A stretch of 64,000 bases of DNA, from positions 38,111,644 through 38,175,643 of the forward strand of contig NC_060251.1 of the NCBI RefSeq assembly GCF_921293095.1. The letters are read 5' to 3'. A program made the translations under genes and the position numbers. This stretch comes from Ischnura elegans. Lineage: Eukaryota > Arthropoda > Insecta > Odonata > Coenagrionidae. The notes beneath the pieces are model-generated. The model was not told the origin of the DNA, ran no database searches, and saw nothing but the letters and a program-made list of their open reading frames with translations. This document shows, one piece after another, positions 12,801 through 23,115 of this stretch (its first letter is position 1; each line of letters starts with the position of its first letter).

Positions 12801-13747
12801 TTTATATTAAATGCCTTTTATATTTATATTAATATACATTTATTATTTATTTAGAGAAAGTGTTTTCATGTATATTTTAATTCAGTCGCAAGATATTTAA
12901 ATTCATAACTGTTGAATTTTAAGACTATCATGCAATATAATAGAATTACTCTCATAGGTGCCATAGGCACTCAAAGAAAACATTCTTTTGATGCACATTG
13001 ACTTCTGTTGGTATTAAGAATATGCCTTTATAACCAGTTGAATTAGCTTATTTTAAAGAAAACAAACAACTATGCAGTGGAATACATAGTTACTTTAATC
13101 CAGGAAATCATTTTACCACTTAGGAAATTTGACATACCTTTCGATAAATAAGTGAGCAGGTTGCTATTCGGATTTTCATTCCAATCTGGAATGCTTTAAA
13201 CATGTAATGATTGAGAACCATGGCGTTGATGGCAGCAAATCCAACGATCCCTGAAGCATGTAACAAAGCCTCTTTCTTGCTCATTGTGCTGTCAATTTTA
13301 AAATACGATAGAAGTCCTCCAAGGAACATTGGCTGAATCATTCTGAAAAGAGATATTTTGTATAATTTACGAGTTTCTGGGCCCTGGGAAAATCCTGGCT
13401 ACGCTACTGAAGTAGATATCAAATATATATGTATTTATATTTTTTATTGAAATAGTAATCAGGATAGCATTGGCACTTTTAATAATTCAATTCAGATATA
13501 ATCTGAGATCCTAAGGATAGCGAGTTAAAATTTCAAATCCACTTTAAAGGTAATAAAACATTAGAATTCCTACATTAAAACTAAAATTAAGGGTATGAAA
13601 TGGCGACTGTACTTGAGTATTAGTTCATTCAAGCTCAGTAGAAACCCCCACGTAAAGTACTCTGGACCAAATGCTTTTAACAAAGCAATGGCCAGGCTTG
13701 GATTTTTTCCGTTGATCTTGCTTTTAGCAACTTGCTCATTCCAGTAC
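3754..13747 (-). CDS. ABCC4/MRP4-like ABC transporter, partial (six exons of TMD1)
   Basis: Six minus-strand exons (13613-13747, 13138-13342, 10800-11022, 9361-9517, 6059-6197, 3754-3864) splice in frame to about 323 residues. The product is the first transmembrane domain of a C-family ABC transporter, closest to vertebrate ABCC4 and insect lethal(2)03659-type MRPs, which export organic anions and conjugates across the plasma membrane by ATP hydrolysis. Family landmarks appear in the expected order: YWNEQ, IQPMFLGG, LIYRKSLRLT, INLLSNDVARFD, TDERVRLMDEI, IKMYAWEKPF and EARVSIRRLQ. Every junction has GT-AG sites and matching phase. Missing are the N-terminal exon(s), expected right of 13747, and NBD1, TMD2 and NBD2, expected left of 3754. 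No Walker A or ABC signature could be read in the 3.7 kb left of the last exon. The introns are packed with foldback elements and SINEs. Family assignment rests on remembered ABCC sequences; subfamily is likely, exact orthology is not. Confidence 0.88.
4205..4704. mobile_element. Foldback MITE with reiterated CCACGTGG motifs
   Basis: About 500 bp. The left end reads CCCAGTGAGAAATGGGTGG and the right end is its inverted copy ending CCATTTCTCACTGGG. Both arms carry multiple CCACGTGG / CACGTGGA repeats: left at about 4230-4310, right at about 4590-4680. There is no coding capacity. It lies in the intron between the last two ABCC exons. Confidence 0.8.
6059..6197 (-). CDS. ABCC4-like exon, TMD1 helix
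   Basis: 139 bp reading REINIIRKTSFIRGLYMTF, NLFTTRMALFCAIATFVSFG and NIASAEK. It corresponds to the RG-x-Y-x-SF-x-x-FTTR segment followed by a hydrophobic helix in insect ABCC4-like transporters. Acceptor CCTAG, donor AAG|GTAAGA. Phase is consistent on both sides. Confidence 0.88.
6839..6892 (-). mobile_element. tRNA-derived SINE fragment, inverted partner
   Basis: It reads AATCCACAGAGAAAAAATCA then CTTGACCAGAATCCTGGTC, the reverse complement of the head/tail junction of the SINE at 7056-7212. Only the B-box end and the start of the tail are present. Confidence 0.65.
7056..7212 (+). mobile_element. tRNA-derived SINE
   Basis: The tRNA-like head starts GCCTTGGTAGCTTAACTGGC (A-box region), continues through CGGAAATCGG, has a decayed B box (GAGTTCATATCC) and closes with GATCAAGGC. 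The tail reads CTCTGTAGATTTTTCGCTC, then a GCATTGCAGGTGATTCCTG block and AAAGTTATCACTGTGGCTAG. The same head and tail occur at 19.9 kb and 44.5 kb. Decay and the tail rule out a functional tRNA gene. Confidence 0.8.
7570..8570. repeat. Inverted duplication of about 180 bp arms
   Basis: About 7570-7750 and 8385-8570 are imperfect inverted copies sharing CATTTCTTCACAATTTTGCA and GGTGCATAACTT, separated by about 635 bp. The apparent short ORFs in both arms are therefore the same sequence read twice. This is probably a non-autonomous element in an ABCC intron. Confidence 0.7.
9361..9517 (-). CDS. ABCC4-like exon with the IKMYAWEKPF motif
   Basis: 157 bp encoding WTGKLTSKFRSRSAVRTDE, RVRLMDEIIRGIRVIKMYAW and EKPFAKLIADSR. 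RTDERVRLMDEI and IKMYAWEKPF are nearly invariant in insect ABCC4-like proteins. The acceptor is weak (TTTGAAAG), chosen because it is the only one keeping phase with the CAAT donor of the previous exon. Donor AG|GTAAGT. Confidence 0.9.
9651..10100. mobile_element. TA-flanked MITE with CAGGG termini
   Basis: Imperfect terminal inverted repeats of about 65 bp: left CAGGGTGAAGAAAAACTGTG, right complement CAGGGAGGAGAAAATTTG, both continuing with AAATTT and GATGCC-G-TA blocks. TA lies immediately outside both ends, as in Tc1/mariner insertions. No transposase is present. Confidence 0.7.
10800..11022 (-). CDS. ABCC4-like exon with the NLLSNDV motif
   Basis: 223 bp encoding SLRLTCTALGDTAIGKVINL, then LSNDVARFD and a hydrophobic helix ending in AAVFAVVSLQ. 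The INLLSNDV segment is a hallmark of ABCC transmembrane domain 1. The donor is CAAT|GTAAGT. The open frame continues to about 11181 beyond the acceptor, but that part belongs to the adjacent repeat (11098-11747) and is not exon. The repeat's right-hand neighbour position means it sits only about 75 bp upstream of this splice acceptor. Confidence 0.92.
11098..11747. mobile_element. MITE with CAGTGGCGGCT / AGCCACCACTG ends
   Basis: The left end is CAGTGGCGGCTTGCCCATA at about 11100. The right end is ACTCACGAGCCACCACTGGG at about 11727-11746. There is a C-run (GACCCCCCCGGTG) near the right end. It sits just upstream of the acceptor of the ABCC exon at 10800-11022. No coding sequence. Confidence 0.6.
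11748..13137. other. Intron, no gene seen
   Basis: AT-rich ABCC intron. It contains a duplicated AAATAAGCTGTTTTTTATC stretch near 12500-12545. No repeat family was recognised. Confidence 0.4.
13138..13342 (-). CDS. ABCC4-like exon, first TMD1 helices
   Basis: 205 bp encoding 68 full codons, from MIQPMFLGGLLSYF to MKIRIATCSLIYRK. The human counterpart reads VIQPIFLGKII at the start and MRLRVAMCHMIYRK at the end. Acceptor TTTTCAG, donor GTATGT, ending at a codon boundary. Confidence 0.9.
13613..13747 (-). CDS. ABCC4-like exon, start of TMD1
   Basis: 135 bp. It begins after a CAG acceptor with one base completing a codon, then reads YWNEQVAKSKINGKNPSLA and on to FGPEYFTWGFLLSLNELIL. This is the loop before and the beginning of the first membrane helix in ABCC4-type proteins (human: YWDKEV). 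The donor is GTACAG; two bases carry over and make a Lys codon with the next exon. The preceding exon, encoding the cytosolic N terminus, was not found to the right. Confidence 0.88.
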
Positions 13748-14929
13748 CTGAAATATAGATTTATGAAATATTTAATGAAATACATGGAATGTGAAAGATC
13801 TTTGATACAATATCCAATCAAAAATTGTGATGGTCCACATTTTTACTAATTATTTCAAAGTAACATAGTTCTTTATGTTTGGTTTTAATTAGCTTTTATA
13901 GCATAAGTGAGCATTGATGAAAAATAAATGCTGAAAAAGTGTGTGATGGAAATGTACATCATTATATTGGTACATAAATATTTTTCTGGATGCACAGTTA
14001 TCAAATTCGAAAATGGCTAGCTAAAATTGCCATAGTTTATTTCTGCTCTCATTCCTTTAATCTAGGAAATTCTATTTTTGTTTTTATAGATAATCAAAGA
14101 TTTGTGGAATAATTATGACTAAATAATCAGGTGAGCCCATCATTTTTTTAAATAGAATTTAAAATCTGAATTTAGTTTTTTTTTTCTTTAATTCTTATTA
14201 TGTATATATCAACCTACTTTTCAAGTTTATCCCCTAAATATTGTGATGAATCTTGCGGTAAGGGTTTGTATAAATGGTCCTCTACAATTGGTTTTCTATA
14301 ACCAAGCTTAAACATCTTAATGGTCCACCTGTAAAAGAACAAGAAAATCCTATAATTTATATAAGAATTACAGCTTACACACCAATGCCCTATCTTTTAA
14401 ACTTGAAATTTGGTATAGGGCCTGATCAATTGAAAAGGTATAATGTTTTAGCATATCACTTTGGGTGTGCATACATTTACTATCTTTGTGTTTTGAAGGT
14501 CTCTCATTTGACTATAAATGGCTGCGGTCAACTTACGTTAGTAAGACCTGTGCCAGATTTTTCTATAAAAATGGTTTTATGCATACAAAATTACATATTT
14601 TTCAAAACAAATCATTTTTGGAGCAATAGGTTCTATAGATTATACTGTGCCATAATTCAACATCATTATCTTTATCATAATATGTTTTACGTACAAGTTT
14701 AATTACCCTCTGATACTATTTTCATACATATTTACATTCACATATTCTCATGAGCATAGGCAGCTAATTTCCTCATACAGGAAATGTACAGGTATTCATA
14801 TTTGTCATTTTTTTGAGTTTTTCCACTCATCTAAGGCCACCGAGAGTAAGTCTAGGTTAGATTAAAGATATTTTGGGAGGAAATAGGGTCGCAGTCGCAA
14901 ATAAGTCGCAGGGGTGCCTTGGCTACAGG

Positions 14930-15290
14930 GACTTATAAAAAATATTGGGGGGGCCCATATCAGAGGTCTTGCCCCAGGAAGAGGTTAAATTGAAAGTGTG
15001 TCACAGCATCGAAACACTACCATGATTCACAACACTTGATTCCGTTAACCTGCTTAACCTCATAATTATTTGTTTCAACACTCATTGTTGAATGTATTTT
15101 AAAAGGTAACTATCGTCAAGCATGGGAAATAAAAATCACCAATATATTTTTGTGATTTCACAAGGCATAATACAACTTAATTATTTTCTTGAATTATTGA
15201 GGGGGCTCCGACCCCCCAAACGAATCTTTGAGGGGGCTCGGGCCCCCTCAGGCCCCATGGAGTCGGCGCCACTGCTTGGCTATGCAATAC
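14930..15290. mobile_element. G/C-run-bounded MITE-like repeat
   Basis: It starts near ATTGGGGGGGCCCATATC and ends GGAGTCGGCGCCACTG, with GAGGGGGCTC and GACCCCCCAAACG runs near 15195-15260. It belongs to the loose class of repeats with GTGGCG-like ends seen throughout this window. Confidence 0.45.
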
Positions 15291-15759
15291 TCATCAATGG
15301 TACAGGGTTTAGAAAAGATCAACCATTAGGAAATTTAAAAAAAAATAGAAATAAAAGAAAAAATGTATGCCTTTTTATTTGACTAAAAGGCTACTATCGT
15401 AAATATAACAGGCGAAATACGTAAACACTCTCACTGGAGAGCCACCTTGACGATTACCATCTTTTCTATTCTCCAGAACTTACGGGGGCGGGGGTGATCG
15501 CCTCCTCCTACCCCCTTCGTTCGGAAGCTAACGCAATATTAGGCTGAAGGCTATAGGACGATTTCCCCTTCCCCAACCGTTCTTTCTGGCAACTGACGTA
15601 TTTCCTGGTTTTGACCTTGATCACGTAATCAACGCCACTAAATAATGTAAACGAACTGGGGTGATGATGAAGTTTTGCGTTTTGTCTTCCTGAAAATGGA
15701 TAAAATCTACCATAATCCCTCGACATTCCAATGTGGCAAAATTTTATATAACCTTAATA

Positions 15760-16170
15760 TCAGGACCTGTTTAGCATGGGTACTCAGGGAAAATATTTGC
15801 TTTGCAACTGCTTTGGAACCCTTTTGAAACTGCTTTGGAACACCAAAATCTGCACTGGAACTGCTGTGAAACTCATTTCCACTCATATATACCATGAATT
15901 GGAAATATGAAGAAATTTGTAACTCATGATCATTTGCAATCCCCTTTCGAACTGCTTTGTACAGTGTGTGCTCGTGTGGAACGGCTTTGTACACATTTGG
16001 AACTCCTTTTTAACGATTCGACTGGATTTCCAGACGTCATCATTTGCATTGTAACTGCTGTGTATGGAGAAGTTTAATGTGTAACTGCTTTCCACACATT
16101 TGCAACTCCTTTTGAACGAGTCCGTATGATTTGTAGACGTCATCACTTGCTTTGGAACTGGCGTAAAACA
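15760..16170. repeat. Degenerate tandem repeat, unit about 105 bp
   Basis: The phrases GGAACTGCTTTG, CACATTTGGAACTCCTTTT and AGACGTCATCATTTGC recur. The clearest pair is 15990-16068 against 16095-16165. Two minus-strand ORFs here arise from the repeat and are not genes. Confidence 0.65.
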
Positions 16171-17850
16171 TGCTATGGCGCGAAGTTCAGTACGATTCTT
16201 TCGCTCGCGAAAACGAAAATTCGCTAATATACGTTATAGAAATGCATTAATGGTTAAATAAATTGTCTTAGGTCTGTTTATAGAAATGAAAGCTCAAAAA
16301 TAGATATTCTAATGAGCTTTAAAAATAATTATTCTATTTTCCGTTTCGCTAAAACAGCATTTTTGGGGCTGTTTCGAAATGCGGCAAGTTTATCTACGCC
16401 ACGCACCAGGAATCTCTGATACGTACAATAAGATATTTAGTTGCAAATTCAGTGCAAAATTTGTTAGTAATAGCGTGTTTTTGACGTAACAAAAGGTCTC
16501 CCTATCGTCTGAAAACAATATCTTTGAGAATTCTGGATCCGCCCTTGGAATTTCTCTATCGTCGTCGAGTAGAAATGCAATTCAGCGAATCCTATACGAG
16601 AATGTCATTGGCGTCAATTAAACTTACAGCCGCGTTTTGCAACACATTTACATGTGATGACGTAAGTCATTAATGCAAGGTCAGAGGTGAATCTGTGGTC
16701 TTGGGTTCGAAATGATCATACGGTTTCTGTAAGGAGGAACTGGGACTTGGTGAGGTGAAAGATTTTATGGGATAAATTATACATAATCAATGAAGTCTAT
16801 TGTTGATTAGTATATTTTATTTCCGCATTATTAAGGGAAAAATTCATACAGATTTTAATATTTTCCCCACTTTCCCTTTACGAAGAATACTTGATTAGTG
16901 ATACACTGAACTGACCGTGTTTATACTGTTTCCGGAACTCCTTTTTGAGAAAATTCCAAAAATACCTTTAAAGGTCTATTGATGATGATGATGACAGCCT
17001 ATTTTTCTTACTTCTAGTCAAGAAGCGGATTACCTAATATTTTCAACATGATTACGACAAATTTATTACTATCATGAAGTTATATCGCATATCCGTTCAT
17101 TGTTACCGTTCCATAGACGCTCACTGCTAAAACTGATTGGAATTATAAGTGAAGCCTACGATATTGCGATGTGTGTGGCGATAATTGCGCTGCGAACACA
17201 CATGCAAATTATCCCTTCCGTTTCTTTACGGCCATTCTGTATTGCGTTACTTTTGAATGAGATGAAAAGTAGTTCAATGTCTTGCGATAGATAACCTTCT
17301 AGTTGAATTTACTGCGTAAAGAGCGTATCACTACCACCGAAAGCGGGAGAAGTCGTTGTTTTATAATCTCATCAAATTTAATAGTTTTGATTTGGATTAT
17401 CAATTCTATGAAAAATAAATTATTATTCAAATTATATAAGTCCACATGTAAGCTGGCAGTGCCGCTTATACGACCTCATTTCCATTATGAAATCCACGAC
17501 ACTTCCGTTATCAACAGAGAAAACGTAAATATTTGAACATGGAATGAGAGGCCCCGGATCTATTTATGATATCATCACCGTCTCAGGTGACCTACCAAAT
17601 TGATTCAGCCTCATCCTAATGGAAATCTAAACATTTGGGAACCGATATAATTTCCCAAAGCAGAGTATGATTTGATTTGTCACGATTTCGATAGCATCTT
17701 TCCAGAAACCATTACCTGGATGCCTACCTTGTATCTTTATAGACCCGAAATATCCGTGGAATAGTGAAAACGGTGCATCTTAAACGATACTTTTAAACCG
17801 ATGCTCTAGACTAGATATGGTACCTACCTATTTTAAAGAGTAAATCGCAG
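16171..17850. other. Intergenic, no gene seen
   Basis: Contains a short (GATGAT)n stretch near 16980. Both strands carry only short frames without recognisable protein wording. Confidence 0.4.
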
Positions 17851-18112
17851 TGGCGTAGCCAGTAATTTTGTTCGGGAGGGGGGGGGAGGCAAAACCACGG
17901 GTAAAATTTTTGAAAAACAGAGTACAAAGTAATGGTTTTTAAACTAATTTTAACACTTTTAACAATAGAAAAAACTTCATTTGTTAAAGAAATAATTTTT
18001 AAATACATGCTTTTTCAATAGTTTGTTTCCTTTCATGAAGAAAAATAATTGTGCTTTTATATTTCGGGGGGGGGTCCGAACCCCCTAGATGGATTACCAG
18101 CCCCTGGTAAAC
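17851..18112. mobile_element. G-run repeat of the GTGGCGTAGCCAG class
   Basis: It begins AGTGGCGTAGCCAG with a long G run. The right half carries a TTTCATGAAGAAAAATAA block and a second G run before CCCCCTAGATGG. The block starting near 18020 recurs in inverted orientation at about 26250-26320, so this is a dispersed family. Confidence 0.6.
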
Positions 18113-18226
18113 CGATGGATTTGATTATCAATGTTCAAGGCCACCCTTGCGAGCGGGATGGTCAAGAGATTCAAATTCCCTTCTTACCCGAAATGCTTGG
18201 GATATACGTTCTTGAGGGGGATCGAG

Positions 18227-18420
18227 TTGGTGTGGTAGCTAGAGTGTGAATTTCCTACCGTGTGGGTCCGAGTTCAAACTCCGGCGGTGGCGGAGATTTT
18301 TTACGGAATGCCCGATCCTTGCTCGAGTACTTCGTTGAGGGAACTGGTAGAGGTAAGGGTATCGGTTAGGAGGAGAAAGAGCTTCTAGGCAAGAGAAAAG
18401 CTACGAGTATCGCCGTCGAA
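18227..18420 (+). mobile_element. Second tRNA-derived SINE family
   Basis: The tRNA-like head has GTGGTAGCTAGAGTGTGAAT (A-box region) and CCGAGTTCAAACTCCGGCGG (B box GTTCAAACTCC), followed by a non-tRNA body. The missing proper acceptor pairing and the appended body favour a SINE over a tRNA gene. Confidence 0.6.
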
Positions 18421-19019
18421 CTATCTGGAGATTTATACTGTCCGCTAAGGCACGGAGCGTATAGGTATCGTTTCGTTCCAGAAAAAATTTCTTAGAGCAA
18501 CTTCAATGGAAATGTAGATACTATTCATTGTTAGTATAAAATAGCGTCCGTTCAGTTGAGTCACAGAACTTGAGTAGTACTACGCTACTTTGCTACTGCA
18601 TACGCGGACGTGCGTATGCAGTAGCAAAAATAGTCAAAAAGAATAGTTGATTGACGCTTTACGGTACTTTACTTCACAATACTGATATTCTCTATTTACT
18701 CGTATATTTCTATCGATTTATTTTTCTTCGTTTTGAACTCTTATGTACACTAAAACGACGATGCCACTTATTTTTTCCTTCCTTTTCGTCTTCGCCTAAT
18801 AATGAGGCAATTACTCATTAATCTCACAAAGACCAACGTTTAAGCATTTTTTCTGTTGCTGAAAATTTTTGTCAGTATTTAACAGTCTCTATTCTCTCGG
18901 ACACAAGGAGAACCTCTGAGAATTTACGACGCGTACCCTGTCTCATACTTTACGTAGGTATAAACAGTTGCATTTTTGTCTGAACGAAAACAATACGGAC
19001 ATTTTACGTGTCTGAGCGG

Positions 19020-19420
19020 AGCAGTGGCGTAGCGAGGGGATAAACCCCCCCCCCCCCAGAAATCGGAGAAATTTTAAAATTTATCCATTTTACTCAATTA
19101 GATTCCCTTGAGAAAGCGACCAGCATCGGTCGGGAAACGTTGGGGCCACCCAAAAATTGACGCGGCGACATAGCCCAAAACTTTTCATTTAACCTGACGA
19201 ATACCCGCTAAAGTTTTAACGATGGATAAATATCACATATAGAATAGAGTAAGGATTAATAAAATATCCCTCAGAAAGCCGTAAAAATCACCATTTTGAA
19301 CCACATATCTTAAAAATTTTCCGGGGGAGGGCACCCGCACCTCCCGTATTCCATACCCACCAGTGTTAGTTGCTCCCTAAAACCCCCCTTAGCCTCAATT
19401 CCTGGCCGCGTGCCTGGAGC
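19020..19420. repeat. Composite repeat debris with poly-C and CGGTCGGGAAACG motif
   Basis: GTGGCGTAGCGAGGGG followed by a 14-base C run (about 19045-19058). Then 19094-19150 holds CTTGAGAAAG, a CGACC-loop-GGTCG hairpin and GGAAACGTTGGGG, a variant of the motif discussed for 53.3 and 54.9 kb. A G/C-rich remnant follows. Confidence 0.5.
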
Positions 19421-19892
19421 GTCACCTTAAGGCGGAAAGTATTTCATCACCAAATGTCTCCGCAGCGCCACCAAAGGCACATAACTCCGTCTGTCGGATG
19501 GGATGTCAAACCATGGCTCACTTGGCGACTTTCGTAAAGAGAAGGCTTCTCTCCAACTTAACCTCACGGCGCGAATAACCTCAGCTGTCGGTCGCCTCCT
19601 CCAAATACCATACTTCACGGTCTTAATGGTACCCCCTCAAAATAAACCCCCCTCCATTTTTTTCCTGGGTACCACCTTGTCTGTGCCTTTGAATTTGCGG
19701 AAGTAGATGTGAAAAGAATTCCGGCGTAGCCACGCGTCGGCTTCTCTCGGCGAAAGGCGCCAGACATCAGACCGCGACATAGCGTAACACCCATGCATAT
19801 ATCGGCATTCCTCCGAAATGAAATTTATGCCACCGATCGTGACGGTCAGTCAAGCAAAACAATTGATTAAAATTAAAGCGATTCCCATCATT

Positions 19893-20013
19893 GTGCGAAA
19901 ATTCCACAGAGAATATATTTATTAACCTTGACCGGGATTCGAACCCGGCTTCCCCGATTTCCGGTCGAGAGCTTTGCGGGTGACTCCGTAAAGTTATCAT
20001 CGTGGCTAGCCCC
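19893..20013. mobile_element. Rearranged tRNA-derived SINE (inverted head, direct tail)
   Basis: 19893-19972 is the minus-strand head, with GGGTTCGAATCCCGG readable on the minus strand. 19973-20013 is the plus-strand tail TTGCGGGTGACTCCGTAAAG, TTATCATCGTGGCTAGCC. Head and tail belong to the same family as 7056-7212 but point in opposite directions. Confidence 0.75.
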
Positions 20014-20430
20014 GGTATATTCAGATTCTCATTAGTTTTCATTAGGATAAGTTTACATTTTCGGTAAGCGACGCAGATAAGACTCGTTTCCAAGTCAGAG
20101 AAAGCCCCTATCATTAAAGTGCTATTAATGAAATCACCTTGCGGGTATTCGGACCCTCTGTCTGTTTTCGGACGGAGAGAGTCTCGACCATTTTTCGTAG
20201 TATCTACCTGACTCTCTGTTGTCCTAGGTCAACTGTACATTCAGTTTCATATTCTAATCATCACCTATAGGGTTCTGTGCTACCTCGGGAATATTATTCG
20301 AATCCACCTGGGCGTTTTCGTCCCTTAGGATTTGCCTATCCGCACGTACTCGCAATGATTAGCAATAACTGAGGCTGATGGATCTATAATGATAGGGGGC
20401 CATGATCAACGAAAGGTTAGGTTAACTCAC

Positions 20431-20693
20431 ATGGGCGTACCCAGCGGGGGGCAGCTACCCCCCAGAAGCAAAACAAATTTAGTTGAAATCTAAAGTATTT
20501 TTTACATCGAAGAAAAGTGATATTAGCATAAAACGTAATAAAGATAAAAATAATTTTTCGAGAAATTAATTTTAAAACTAATAATGCGCTGCCATAATTT
20601 TCTTGAAATTTTGGTTTCCTTAGCCTTTCCTGTGTCACAAATTGAACGATCAAGGCTTGCCCCCCTCTAGTTTTGATCCTGGGTACGCCCTTG
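20431..20693. mobile_element. Short MITE with GGGCGTACCCAG termini
   Basis: Left GGGCGTACCCAGCGGGGGG and right CTGGGTACGCCC are inverted copies. C- and G-runs sit just inside. The interior is AT-rich and non-coding. Confidence 0.75.
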
Positions 20694-20799
20694 TTAACTG
20701 ATTTTAAATTAGTACACCCTATCACCTTTTTGTACTGAAATATGCCCGACCAACATCATATATGACGGATGTTGATGTAAGCTTCCGCAGAGTGGTGCA

Positions 20800-20910
20800 G
20801 TAGGCGCAGCTATTAGGCTTCTGAAGACGCCTAATGAAACGCCGGCGAAACCGTCGTCACGAAGATGAATCCACGCGGAGGACAACCCGGAAGCCTAGCT
20901 GCGTCATAAG
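20800..20910. repeat. Small hairpin repeat enclosing CTGAAGAC...GAAAC motif
   Basis: GCGCAGCTATTAGGCTTC (about 20805) is mirrored by GAAGCCTAGCTGCGTC (about 20892). Inside, at 20821-20856, is CTGAAGAC, a GCC/GGC-closed loop and GAAACCGTCG. Confidence 0.55.
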
Positions 20911-21597
20911 TATAAGACAGAGTTTCCGTGCATGCCAATCCATCTTGCATGGTTCTTTGAATTAATTCAGACTGCCGCACTTATTTTTTTAATCAATTTT
21001 CCTTGTTTTGAGGGTGAGGTGGCCCCCCTGGACCGTCTCATATAAACGCCCTGTGTCAATCTACGAGAACGTCTAAGCAGGGTGGATTAGTGAATTTTAT
21101 TCCTCAAGTACCATCCTTATATTAAGCCGTGAATGTACAAAATTAGCAATGCAGCAGTATCCTTATTATAAAGATAGTCATAGGTATAATAATTCCGTAC
21201 TTAGAAACTTAATATTAACGGTAGAATTTCGTTAAAAAGATGTTAACGGTCATCGAATCGGAAGTACATATTTTATTTCTGCTGTAATAACTAACGTATA
21301 GCTGGTTGAAAAATAATTTCAAGTACAATTTCATTAGCTAATGCTTGGCCGCGGGTTTAGACCTTAGTGAGAACTCCTTAGGAGATGAGATTGGACAATC
21401 CTGCTTTGTGGCCAGGAAAAGGGTCAGACACCCTATTGAGTCGGGATCGGAAGTGGGAGGGAGACATGATTGCGAAAAAAAATCTTCGTGACAAGGTTAT
21501 GCTGGATTTAAGTGGATCGAGGGGATGGGGACCCCTTGCACGAAATTTCTGGAGAAATAGGAAAGAGGTGGCTTATTGAAAAAAAATGAATTTGCCC

Positions 21598-21812
21598 TGT
21601 TCCACAATAATTTAATTGGTACGACGCGTTTCGGTTCACTGAGCCATCATATGGTACAAGACACTTTAGTACATAAGAACATGACATTTATACCTGGGAA
21701 GAAGGGATTGGGGAGTAATCGAGAAGTTTGAGGAAGTCAGCTAGTCTTGTACCCGAGGATGACTCCGTGAGCCGAAACGCGTCGTACGAATTACATTATT
21801 GTGGAAAACTCA
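21598..21812. repeat. Foldback element with CCGAAACGCGTCGTAC arms
   Basis: The arms at 21598-21663 and 21743-21812 are imperfect inverted copies sharing TCCACAATAAT, TACGACGCGTTTCGG and GTACAAGAC. Each arm contains a GAGGATG/GGCTCA hairpin followed by GAAACG. Confidence 0.7.
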
Positions 21813-21899
21813 TTTCATTTCAATGCGTCCAACTTCCACTATGTATAATGTCTGAATCAGTGGAACTAATTAAGGTGGCTACGCAGTGCAAATTTTTAC

Positions 21900-22440
21900 C
21901 ATACCAGATCGAAAATTTTTTTTTAAAGGTCCTCATCACTTGTCAGTAATTCAAATATTGGTTGACGCAGCTCTCCCCTCATTTCTCCTATCAGCTCATC
22001 TTTTCACGCCTACGAGTATCTTCTCTTTCACATCCTTCTTTACCTGTTCCATACATTTTGTTCGAGGTCTCCCTTTTCCCTTCTTGCCATCGACTTGCCC
22101 CTCGACGGTTGTCTTCATCAGGCCATCAAGATATGGCCTGTAAGGTTGTTCCGTCTTCTTATCATGGTTTTCATGAGACTTATCTTTTCACGTACCCTTC
22201 TAAGGACTTCCTCAGTACTCACTCGATCGATTCATTAGATTCTTATCATTCTTCCGCAGCACCACATTTCGAAGACCTCTACCTTTAATTTTTCCGCTGC
22301 TTTCATTGTTCATGCCTCACTTCCCTGGAGAAGGATACTCCAAATGTAAGTTATGATACATTGTTTCCTTAGTTCTATGTTTAAATTTCCCGCTGCAAGT
22401 AGATTGTTTAAAGATATATCGGAGAATATCTGAAAGCCAC
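21900..22440 (-). pseudogene. LINE reverse transcriptase C-terminal relic
   Basis: Minus-strand frames, with stops, read pieces such as VLRKVRE, LTGHILM, GKSMARREREDLEQN. These match the C-terminal tail of endonuclease/reverse-transcriptase LINE proteins common in insects. It is too decayed for activity, and the clade was not assigned with confidence. Confidence 0.55.
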
Positions 22441-22924
22441 TTTTCTATAAGCTGATACAGAATTGGAGAGGTAAGGCGAAAAGTAATGAACTCCCAACAC
22501 ATCGACCTGTGCCGGAGGACTTGGTGGGTATCCCAAATTAATGCTCATACATAAATTTCGCACATGAACATACTTAAAATAATACTTAAGCGAAAGCGAT
22601 GATGATAATAATAATATTAATTTTTGTAATGGCGCACCTCGAGTTTACTCCCCGCGCTTGTTTCCTACGTAACTTTGAAAAAAATTTAAAGCGCTAAGAA
22701 GTCTTCCATGCGCTTCATTATTTCTCACACTTCTCGCATAGTCTAAAGCAATCGAACGTCACTGAAACTTAGTCGTAAATATATTGAAAACATTATCCAT
22801 CGCGCTGCCGAATAGGAAATAAAACCTAGAGATGATCAATACTCATTCCTCGAGTTCTATCCTATGGAGGTGAAAGATTTTTATGAGGGTTAACAAATTA
22901 TCTTCCAAAACATTTCGGGTGATT

Positions 22925-23115
22925 TGAACCCATTTAAGTAAACCTGCCGCTCAAGACTGCCTTGACGGGCTGGGGGTTCAAATCCCGTTGGTAACAGGAT
23001 TTTTCATTGGAATCGCTCTCCTTGCTTGAAGGAAGCTTTAAGTATGAGGGTGTCACGACCCGGTTAGCTTGGTCTCTCACGTTAACAGAAGATAACCGAA
23101 CACCGCCGTGGCCGG
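22925..23115 (+). mobile_element. Third tRNA-like SINE fragment
   Basis: GCTCAAGACTGCCTTGACGG followed by GGGGGTTCAAATCCCGTTGG gives a clear B box (GTTCAAATCCC) but no acceptable cloverleaf. A long non-tRNA body follows. Confidence 0.45.

Noticed and set aside
14274-14702. 142-residue plus-strand open frame
   Set aside because: No recognisable domain. Composition reflects AT-rich sequence and there are no splice or promoter signals around it.
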